This document shows positions 8,745 through 14,829 of a stretch of DNA of 20,919 bases, piece by piece; within the stretch, counting starts at the first letter, position 1, and every line of letters starts with the position of its first letter. The position numbers and the translations under genes were made by a program. The notes below the pieces were generated by a model that had not been told where the DNA came from, made no database searches, and saw only the letters and a program-made list of their open reading frames with translations. The stretch comes from Ruminococcus sp. UBA1366. GTDB lineage: Bacteria > Bacillota > Clostridia > Oscillospirales > Ruminococcaceae. The DNA is taken from the NCBI GenBank assembly GCA_002306005.1, contig DBRO01000013.1, positions 6,424 to 27,342 of the forward strand. Direction: 5' to 3'.

Positions 8745-8779
8745 TTAACATGGCAAGGAAAATATGTTATAATAACATA
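8745..8779 (+). promoter_or_regulatory. Sigma-A-type promoter of the PBP gene, with palindromic -10
   Basis: TTAACA (8745-8750) and TATAAT (8768-8773) are separated by 17 bases. The -10 lies inside a perfect inverted repeat, TATGTTA-TAA-TAACATA (8763-8779), which could be an operator or could be chance in AT-rich sequence. Expected start of transcription is near 8780, giving a leader of about 105 bases. Confidence 0.8.
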
Positions 8780-8845
8780 GAATCGTGCTGGATTTCCGGT
8801 GCGTGAACGTGCAGTCATACAGATCGTTGCAACAAGATTGGGTTC

Positions 8846-8888
8846 AAGGAGGGTCGCTCCCCTTGCGGGGAGCGTGGTCATAAGTATG
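8846..8888 (+). promoter_or_regulatory. Hairpin between Shine-Dalgarno and start codon; resembles a lone type I-C CRISPR repeat
   Basis: A Shine-Dalgarno AAGGAGGG (8846-8853) lies 32 bases before the PBP ATG at 8886. Between them is a perfect 8-bp hairpin, CGCTCCCC-TTGC-GGGGAGCG (8855-8874). If folded, only about 12 unpaired bases separate the Shine-Dalgarno from the AUG; if open, the GGGGAG of the 3' arm could itself act as Shine-Dalgarno at 13 bases. There is no T-run after it, so it is not a terminator. The segment 8853-8877 (GTCGC, stem, loop, stem, GCGTGG) has the form of a type I-C CRISPR repeat minus its usual ATTGAAAY tail. I found no second copy within the window. Confidence 0.6.
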
Positions 8889-11363
8889 AATAACAGCAAA
8901 ACACCGCGGCGCAGCGGAGAAACTCCGGGCAGAAAAACCTCATCTGGCAGAAATGCTTCCACCGGAAAGAAATCCGTCGGAAGAACAACTTCTTCCGGAC
9001 GAAGTGTTTCTTCCAGGAATTCTTCTTCCGGTCAAAAGCGCCCTGTACAGGGAAGTGCTTATCCAAAGCGACCACTTGAGGCAAATCCGCATATGTCACG
9101 GCAGTATTCCGAAAAATCTACAAGAAGCAGAGCTGTTGCGGCGGAACATGCCACAACGGTGAATAATCGTGTGCGCGCAGGGCAAAACAGCAGAAAACCA
9201 ATGCGAAAAAAGAAAAAAAAGAATCCCGTTTTACGGGCTTTGCAAATTTCCGGAACAGTTCTGATGTCTTTGTTTTTAATCATCGTCATTACCGGTTCCG
9301 TGTTTGCAACCGCATTGACGGTCTATATTCTGCGCTTTGCGGATTCCACCACCAGCGTGACGTTGGATGGCATTGAAACGACGTATGCTTCTACGTTTTA
9401 CGCACAAAATCCGGACTATGATGCAAAAGATCCCGACAGTCAGGAATGGGTGCAGTACTATACGCTCACGCAGAGCGGTGAACGCCGCAGCTGGGTCGCA
9501 TTGGAGGATGTTCCGCAGTATTTGCAAGATGCAGTCGTGTATTCCGAGGACGAACGATTTGAAAGCCACGATGGTGTTGACTTCAAGCGTACGTTTGCAG
9601 CGTTTGCAAACTTGATTTTCCATTTCTGGTCGGACGAACAAGGCGGTTCCACCATTACACAGCAGCTGATTAAAAACCTGACCGGCGATGACGCTCAAGA
9701 TGGCGTGGACGGAATGTCGCGTAAAATGCGGGAAATTTTCCGCTCCATTGAAATGGAGAAGACTTATAATAAAGATGAAATTCTGGAGGCTTACCTGAAT
9801 ATCATTTATTTAGGGCAGGGCGAAGGATTGAATTTTAACGGCGTACAGGCTGCGGCGAATTTCTATTTTGGCAAGGACGTGCAGGATCTGGATCTGGCGG
9901 AAAGCGCTTGCATTGCGGCAATTATTAAGTCACCAACCTACTGCAACCCGTATATCAATCCGGAAAACAATCACGACCGGATGGAGTATATTCTTGACCA
10001 GATGCTTTCAAACGGTTGTATTTCTGACGAGGAGTACGAACAGGCGCTGAATGAAGAACTGGATATTGTTGGCGATGTAGATTACATCACCAATACAGAA
10101 GAAATGAATATCATCAAGAATCAGGGTATCACTTCCTACTATATGGATGCCGCTATTAATCAGGCAATTTCGATTTTAATGGATGAATACGGTATTGATT
10201 ACACCGCGGCGGAAGAAAAGCTGTACAGCGGCGGGTATTCGATTTATACCAATGTGGATCTGGATATGCAGCAAAAACTGGAGGACGCATATGAGGACGA
10301 CTCTAACTTCCAGCGCTATGCGTTTGATGATGATGAATTGCAATCGGGATTTTTTGTGATGGATTATACCGGCAACGTAAAGGCGGTTGTCGGCGCACGC
10401 GGTGAAAAAACCACCTCCCGCGCATGGAATTACGCCACACAGGGACTGTTTTCACCGGGTTCGACTATAAAACCGATTGCTTCCTACGGACCAGCGATAG
10501 ATAGTGATAAAATTACTTGGTCTACAATTTTTAAGGATGAACCGATTACCATCAAGATTGATGGCGAAAAGCAAAAATGGCCGGTGAACTATTCCGAGGA
10601 CAGCAGTACAACAAACTGGTCGTATGCAAAACGCACAACAAGCTATATGCTGAAAAATTCTATTAACACCTGCGCGGCGCAGATTGTAAAAATGCTGACA
10701 CCGGCGTACAGCTTTAACTTTTTACAGAACACGTTGAAAATTACAACGTTGGATGTTGAAAAAGATGTAAACTATGCACCGATGACGGTCGGTGCTCTCG
10801 CAAACGGCATTCATCTATCGGAATTGGTTGCTGCGTATCAGATTTTTGGCAACGGTGGAAAGTACTATGATTTCTCCTATATTTCGCAGATCGTTGATAA
10901 GGAAGACAATATTGTGTTTGAACAGTCTACCACCTATACGCAGGCAATTGGGGAAGACAGCGCTTATGTAATGAACCGTTTGATGAACGAAGTTGTAGAT
11001 AATAACGGTACGGGTACTGCGGCGAAGTTAAATAAAACAGATGTGGTGGGCAAAACCGGTACCTCAGAGAATTGGACAAATTTAACCTTTGTCGGATTGA
11101 CACCGGATTATGTTTCCGGCGTGTTCTTAGGTTATGAAATTCCGGAGAAGATTCCGACATCCCAGTACCAAAATATAGCGAAAATCTGGAAGAATGTCTT
11201 TGGCGACATTGCAGAAAACGAAACCACCAAAGAGTTTACCCAGCCGGACAGCGTTGTAAAGAAAAAATATAATACCTCTACTGGATTGGTCGTGGATGAT
11301 AATGCATCCGGTGAATGGGGTTATTACAAAACTTCTAATATTCCCACAAAGAAAGAAGATTAA
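8886..11363 (+). CDS. pbpA: Class A penicillin-binding protein (GT51 transglycosylase + transpeptidase)
   Basis: An 825-residue bifunctional peptidoglycan synthase. About 112 cytoplasmic residues rich in Ser, Arg, Lys and Gly end in a run of lysines, then one membrane helix (about 118-148). The GT51 domain shows EDERFESHDGVDFKR with catalytic Glu221, GGSTITQQLIKNL, and RKMREIFRSIEMEKTYNKDEILE leading into LNIIYLGQG. The transpeptidase domain has STIK (Ser526-Lys529), SIN (Ser592) and KTGTS (Lys723), so both activities look intact. ATG 8886 is chosen because the frame upstream to 8799 would encode the leader hairpin and is not family-like; an in-frame GTG at 8874 is less likely. A weak terminator follows. 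Confidence 0.93.
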   Translation: MNNSKTPRRSGETPGRKTSSGRNASTGKKSVGRTTSSGRSVSSRNSSSGQKRPVQGSAYPKRPLEANPHMSRQYSEKSTRSRAVAAEHATTVNNRVRAGQNSRKPMRKKKKKNPVLRALQISGTVLMSLFLIIVITGSVFATALTVYILRFADSTTSVTLDGIETTYASTFYAQNPDYDAKDPDSQEWVQYYTLTQSGERRSWVALEDVPQYLQDAVVYSEDERFESHDGVDFKRTFAAFANLIFHFWSDEQGGSTITQQLIKNLTGDDAQDGVDGMSRKMREIFRSIEMEKTYNKDEILEAYLNIIYLGQGEGLNFNGVQAAANFYFGKDVQDLDLAESACIAAIIKSPTYCNPYINPENNHDRMEYILDQMLSNGCISDEEYEQALNEELDIVGDVDYITNTEEMNIIKNQGITSYYMDAAINQAISILMDEYGIDYTAAEEKLYSGGYSIYTNVDLDMQQKLEDAYEDDSNFQRYAFDDDELQSGFFVMDYTGNVKAVVGARGEKTTSRAWNYATQGLFSPGSTIKPIASYGPAIDSDKITWSTIFKDEPITIKIDGEKQKWPVNYSEDSSTTNWSYAKRTTSYMLKNSINTCAAQIVKMLTPAYSFNFLQNTLKITTLDVEKDVNYAPMTVGALANGIHLSELVAAYQIFGNGGKYYDFSYISQIVDKEDNIVFEQSTTYTQAIGEDSAYVMNRLMNEVVDNNGTGTAAKLNKTDVVGKTGTSENWTNLTFVGLTPDYVSGVFLGYEIPEKIPTSQYQNIAKIWKNVFGDIAENETTKEFTQPDSVVKKKYNTSTGLVVDDNASGEWGYYKTSNIPTKKED

Positions 11364-11371
11364 TGCTGCAT

Positions 11372-11409
11372 AAAACAGGGCTTTCGTTTTCATGCGGAGT
11401 CCTGTTTTA
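11372..11409 (+). terminator. Weak terminator or attenuator after the PBP gene
   Basis: AAAACAGG (11372-11379) pairs with CCTGTTTT (11401-11408), and the inner bases extend the stem with some G-U pairs and one bulge. Only four Ts end the right arm, so read-through into the exonuclease gene is likely; no separate promoter for that gene was seen. Confidence 0.55.
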
Positions 11410-11428
11410 CAGTTGGAAAGGGGTACAA

Positions 11429-12184
11429 ATGAAACTAATTTCATGGAATGTCAATGGACTGCGCGCGTGCTTGAATAAAGGGTTTGCGGATGCTTTTCAG
11501 GCATTGGATGCAGACATTTTCTGTATTCAGGAAACCAAACTCCAGCCGGAACAGGTAACGGTTTCGTTTGAAGGTTATCAGCAGTATTTTAACAGCGCGA
11601 TAAAAAAAGGATATTCCGGCACAGCGGTGTTTACAAAGCAGGAACCCAAGCGCGTAACGTTTAACTATGACGGACATACGGACGAGGGCAGAACCATTAT
11701 TGCGGAATATGAAAGCTTTTTTTTGGTGAATATTTATGTACCAAACGCTCAGCGAGAACTGGCAAGGCTGGATTACCGAATGCGCTGGGAGGACGATTTC
11801 CGAGCCATGGTGGGGGAGTTGGACGCAAAAAAGCCGGTCATTATCTGCGGAGATATGAATGTCGCCCACAACGAAATTGATTTGAAAAACCCGAAATCCA
11901 ATATCGGCAATGCTGGATTTTCTTATGAGGAACGCGGGAAGTTCACAGAGTTGCTTGCGGATGGGTTTACGGATACCTATCGGTATTTATATCCGGAGCA
12001 AAAAGATGCTTATACGTGGTGGAGTTATATGTTTCACGCCAGAGAAAAAAATGTCGGATGGCGGATTGATTATTTTTTAGTTTCCAACCGCCTGCAAAAA
12101 AGGATTTCGGATGCCAAAATTCATCCGGAAATCACGGGTAGTGATCATTGCCCGGTTGAGTTAGAGATAGATATGATCGGATAA
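11429..12184 (+). CDS. xth: Exodeoxyribonuclease III / AP endonuclease
   Basis: A 251-residue enzyme of the ExoIII/ExoA family that cuts DNA 5' of abasic sites and removes 3' blocks in base-excision repair. All active-site motifs are visible: ISWNVNGLRA (Asn7), FCIQETK (metal ligand Glu35), NIYVPNA, GDMNVAH (Asp142, Asn144), the long loop IGNAGFSYEER, WRIDYFLVS, and the terminal SDHCP (Asp239, His240). ATG 11429 starts the conserved fold directly and has AAAGGGG at 11417-11423, 5 bases upstream; the frame extends further back into the terminator region. It probably shares the PBP transcript. Confidence 0.95.
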   Translation: MKLISWNVNGLRACLNKGFADAFQALDADIFCIQETKLQPEQVTVSFEGYQQYFNSAIKKGYSGTAVFTKQEPKRVTFNYDGHTDEGRTIIAEYESFFLVNIYVPNAQRELARLDYRMRWEDDFRAMVGELDAKKPVIICGDMNVAHNEIDLKNPKSNIGNAGFSYEERGKFTELLADGFTDTYRYLYPEQKDAYTWWSYMFHAREKNVGWRIDYFLVSNRLQKRISDAKIHPEITGSDHCPVELEIDMIG

Positions 12185-12185
12185 T

Positions 12186-12214
12186 GCGGAGAATGCACTC
12201 TTCGTGTTTTCCGC
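12186..12214 (+). other. Imperfect hairpin after the exonuclease gene
   Basis: GCGGA (12186-12190) pairs with TCCGC (12210-12214), and inner bases extend the stem with several G-U pairs. There is no T-run after it, so it may be an RNA stabiliser or chance; it is not a convincing terminator. Confidence 0.3.
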
Positions 12215-12246
12215 CAAGATGATAACGATTACATTTGGAGGTAAGT

Positions 12247-13743
12247 ATGAACCGCAGTCTTATAATCAATCAGTTGGTGCAGTATGCTGTTTCCTGCGGG
12301 TTTATAAAATCGGAGGATAGGAATTGGGCGGTCAATCGATTGTTGGAAATCACCGGGCAGGAAAGCTTTGAGCTGTGCGAATTGCCGCAGGAGCTTCCGC
12401 CGATACAGGAAATTTTGGATGCATTTTGCGATGATGCAGCACAACACGGTTTGTTGGAACACAACACCGTTACGTTTCGAGATTTATATGATACAAAATT
12501 ACTGGGTGCGCTGTTGCCGCCGCCTTCCGTGGTGAACCAAAAATTCCGGCGGCTGTACCGGAAAAGTCCCAAATTGGCAACGGATGAATTCTATCGCTTT
12601 TGCAAAAACAGCAATTATATCCGCACGGAAAGAATCAAAAAAGATATTCGCTGGAAAGTTCAAACCGATTACGGTGCATTAGATATTACCATCAATCTTT
12701 CTAAGCCGGAGAAAGACCCCAAAGCCATTGCCGCGGCAAGGACGGCACAGCCGGCAGGTTATCCAAAATGTTTGCTTTGTCCGGAAAATGAAGGCTATGC
12801 AGGACGTGCGGATGCACCGGCAAGGCAGAATCTTCGCGTAATTCCCCTTTCAATTGCAGGGGAGGCATGGGGATTTCAGTACTCGCCCTACGTGTATTAC
12901 AACGAGCATTGTATTGTTTTCAACCGCAGGCACATCCCTATGACGATACAGCCCGCCGTGTTTGAAAAGCTTTTTGATTTTGTTGGGCAGTTTCCGCATT
13001 ATTTTATTGGTTCGAATGCGGATTTACCGATTGTGGGAGGTTCTATTTTAAGCCACGAGCATTTTCAAGGCGGAAATTACGAATTTGCAATGGCAAAAGC
13101 GCCCGTGGAAACCGCCGTGAAATTCAAAAACTATCCGGATGTTTCAGCAGGAATTGTAAAATGGCCGATGTCCGTGCTTCGTCTGTGCGGGGAAAACCGC
13201 GTCTCATTATGTGCACTGGCGGCGGAAATCCTAGCCGCGTGGCGGGATTACACGGACGAATCCTGTGAGATTTTCGCACGAACGCAGGATACACCGCATA
13301 ATACAATCACGCCAATTGCGCGTATGCGGGAAAATAAATTTGAAATGGATTTGGTACTGCGGAACAACCGCACCACACAAGAGCATCCGCTGGGGATTTT
13401 TCATCCCCACGCAGAACTGCACCATATCAAGAAGGAAAATATCGGCTTGATTGAAGTGATGGGACTGGCGGTGCTGCCCGCAAGACTAAAAGCCGAAATG
13501 CAAGCACTGGGAGAGGCGTTGGTGCAGAAAAGGGAGATTTCAGCGGACAAAACGCTTGCAAAACATGCGGAATGGGCAAAGGAAATTCTAGGACGGTATC
13601 CGGAAATCACAAAGGAAAACGTTTTGGAAATCCTTCGGACGGAAATCGGAAAAGTTTTTTTACGCGTGCTGGAAGACTGTGGCGTTTATAAGCGCACACC
13701 GGCAGGGAAGGAGGGGTTTCTGCGGTTTGTGAAAACCGTTTAG
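12247..13743 (+). CDS. galT: Class II galactose-1-phosphate uridylyltransferase
   Basis: A 498-residue enzyme of the long Firmicutes-type GalT family (usually about 490-510 residues). It transfers UMP between UDP-glucose and galactose-1-phosphate in the Leloir pathway. Visible family features: YPKCLLCPENEGYAGR, WGFQYSPYVYYNEHCIVF, VGGSILSHEHFQGG with the His-Glu-His pair at 270-272, DTPHNTITPIAR, and GIFHPHAELHHIKKENIGLIEVMG. ATG 12247 has GGAGGT at 12237-12242, only 4 bases upstream. galK and galE are not adjacent, so they must lie elsewhere or the gene serves another sugar-1-phosphate. I see no promoter or terminator of its own. Confidence 0.94.
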   Translation: MNRSLIINQLVQYAVSCGFIKSEDRNWAVNRLLEITGQESFELCELPQELPPIQEILDAFCDDAAQHGLLEHNTVTFRDLYDTKLLGALLPPPSVVNQKFRRLYRKSPKLATDEFYRFCKNSNYIRTERIKKDIRWKVQTDYGALDITINLSKPEKDPKAIAAARTAQPAGYPKCLLCPENEGYAGRADAPARQNLRVIPLSIAGEAWGFQYSPYVYYNEHCIVFNRRHIPMTIQPAVFEKLFDFVGQFPHYFIGSNADLPIVGGSILSHEHFQGGNYEFAMAKAPVETAVKFKNYPDVSAGIVKWPMSVLRLCGENRVSLCALAAEILAAWRDYTDESCEIFARTQDTPHNTITPIARMRENKFEMDLVLRNNRTTQEHPLGIFHPHAELHHIKKENIGLIEVMGLAVLPARLKAEMQALGEALVQKREISADKTLAKHAEWAKEILGRYPEITKENVLEILRTEIGKVFLRVLEDCGVYKRTPAGKEGFLRFVKTV

Positions 13744-13813
13744 ATATTACGTGGAATTTGTTATTATGGTAAACCAGCTAGGAAAACGCGGTAAAATCGT
13801 ACAAACCTGCCGT

Positions 13814-13843
13814 GCATAGACAATCCTTCCCTTCACATAGAAT
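13814..13843 (+). promoter_or_regulatory. Possible sigma-E promoter of sigK
   Basis: GCATAGA (13814-13820) and CATAGAAT (13836-13843) are 15 bases apart. The second differs at one base from the sigma-E -10 consensus CATACAAT, and the spacing fits. In Bacillus subtilis sigK is transcribed by sigma-E, so the context agrees. The -35 match is only partial. Confidence 0.5.
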
Positions 13844-13859
13844 AGAACAATGTTGTTCT
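13844..13859 (+). promoter_or_regulatory. 16-base palindrome at the presumed sigK transcription start
   Basis: AGAACAA-TG-TTGTTCT is a perfect 7-bp inverted repeat directly after the presumed -10. It is operator-like, or a start-proximal RNA hairpin. A SpoIIID site is conceivable (its consensus contains GGACAA) but the match is poor. Confidence 0.45.
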
Positions 13860-13881
13860 TGCTTTATGGGAGGGAAAGTAA

Positions 13882-14574
13882 ATGTTCGGACAAATTTTTG
13901 AGATTCTGTATAGTCATTTGTTTTGTTTTGCTCTGCATTTTGAGATGGGGAATGCGTTTCCCAAGCCGCTTTCGGCAAAGGAGGAACGCAAATGCTTTGA
14001 GCAAATGCAGCAGGGAGACGAACAGGCACGTGCAACACTGATTGAACACAATCTGCGGTTGGTTGCGCATATTATTAAGAAATATTATTCCAATACCAAG
14101 GATCAGGAGGATTTAATTTCGATTGGCACAATCGGACTGATTAAGGCGGTTTCAACCTTCGATTGTACTAAAGGCACACGCTTTGCGACCTACGGAAGTA
14201 AATGCGTGGAAAACGAAATTTTGATGCATTTTCGTTCCTTAAAAAAAATCAGTGAGGAAACGCATTTCGATAACCCCATTGATACGGACAAAGACGGTAA
14301 TCAACTCACATTGAATGATATTATTTCGGATGACGAAAACATTGCGGACAGAATTGAACTGACGATCCGATCAGAACAGCTGTATTGTTATATTTTGGAG
14401 TCCTTGGGGGAGCGAGAACGCATCATTATAAAAATGCGATATGGCTTATGTGGCTGTCATCCGCACACACAAAAGGAAGTCGCTGAAAAACTGTTGATTT
14501 CCCGTTCGTATGTGTCCCGATTGGAGAAAAAGGCACTGAATACCTTGAGGAAATGTTTTGATGGCAAAGAATAA
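13882..14574 (+). CDS. sigK: Sporulation sigma factor sigma-K (pro-form, intact)
   Basis: A 230-residue sigma-70 family factor that runs late mother-cell gene expression in sporulation (coat and cortex genes). It follows Bacillus subtilis SigK closely: NAFPKPLS, GDEQARATLIEHNLRLVAHI (region 2.1), EDLISIGTIGLIKAVSTF and TRFATYGSKCVENEILMHFRSLKK (2.2-2.4), and TQKEVAEKLLISRSYVSRLEKKAL (region 4.2). The first 20 or so residues (MFGQIFEILYSHLFCFALHF) are hydrophobic and match the position of the pro-sequence removed by SpoIVFB. The gene is continuous, with no skin-type insertion. GGGAGG at 13868-13873 lies 8 bases before ATG 13882. An unusual CGCHPH cluster precedes region 4.2. Confidence 0.92.
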   Translation: MFGQIFEILYSHLFCFALHFEMGNAFPKPLSAKEERKCFEQMQQGDEQARATLIEHNLRLVAHIIKKYYSNTKDQEDLISIGTIGLIKAVSTFDCTKGTRFATYGSKCVENEILMHFRSLKKISEETHFDNPIDTDKDGNQLTLNDIISDDENIADRIELTIRSEQLYCYILESLGERERIIIKMRYGLCGCHPHTQKEVAEKLLISRSYVSRLEKKALNTLRKCFDGKE

Positions 14575-14590
14575 GATTCTGTTGCAATGA

Positions 14591-14630
14591 GCCCGTATTG
14601 AATGACTCAGTACGGGCCATTGTTCATTTT
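14591..14630 (+). terminator. Intrinsic terminator of sigK
   Basis: An 11-bp stem (GCCCGTATTGA with TCAGTACGGGC, one G-U pair) around a 5-base loop, followed by a T-rich but interrupted tail ending in TTTT at 14627-14630. Confidence 0.78.
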
Positions 14631-14650
14631 ACCGTTATTATTTTAACGGT
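14631..14650. repeat. Perfect 7-bp inverted repeat
   Basis: ACCGTTA-TTATTT-TAACGGT, directly after the sigK terminator and about 50 bases before the next promoter. It could be a second stem of a tandem terminator or a protein site; no decisive T-run follows. Confidence 0.4.
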
Positions 14651-14698
14651 ATTTAAAAATAGTTTATGAAAACCCTTTGAGATTCTCATAAATCTGTG

Positions 14699-14727
14699 TT
14701 GACAAAACGTGAAATTCATAGTAAGAT
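14699..14727 (+). promoter_or_regulatory. Sigma-A-type promoter of the transporter gene
   Basis: A perfect -35 TTGACA (14699-14704), a 17-base spacer and -10 TAAGAT (14722-14727, 4 of 6). Transcription would start near 14734, leaving a leader of about 95 bases. Confidence 0.72.
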
Positions 14728-14756
14728 AAAATAAGTTTCGACAAATTTTGCTGAAG

Positions 14757-14803
14757 GCAACACCGCATATCCATAAGAATTCTTTGTCTTTTTGCGGTTT
14801 TGC
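14757..14803 (+). promoter_or_regulatory. Long-armed hairpin in the transporter leader
   Basis: GCAACACCGCA (14757-14767) pairs with TGCGGTTTTGC (14793-14803) with one mismatch, around a 25-base loop. It ends 13 bases before the AAGAGGGG Shine-Dalgarno (14817-14824). A leader of this kind before an ion transporter suggests a regulatory RNA, but I cannot match it to a known riboswitch class. Confidence 0.45.
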
Positions 14804-14829
14804 ATTCATATGTAGTAAGAGGGGTACTT

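Noticed and set aside
8855..8874. Intrinsic terminator
   Set aside because: The stem is strong but there is no T-run after it, and it lies inside the PBP leader just before the start codon.
8853..8877. A true CRISPR array at the repeat-like hairpin
   Set aside because: Only one copy is present; no second repeat lies at spacer distance on either side, and no cas gene is in the window. Listed as a leader element instead.
8799..8885. Earlier start for the PBP at 8799
   Set aside because: This stretch encodes the Shine-Dalgarno and hairpin in frame, is only about 20 bases from the predicted transcription start and lacks its own ribosome-binding site.
14734..14829. Known riboswitch (fluoride, nhaA-I, DUF1646, yybP-ykoY)
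   Set aside because: I could not see the conserved core bases of these classes in the leader.
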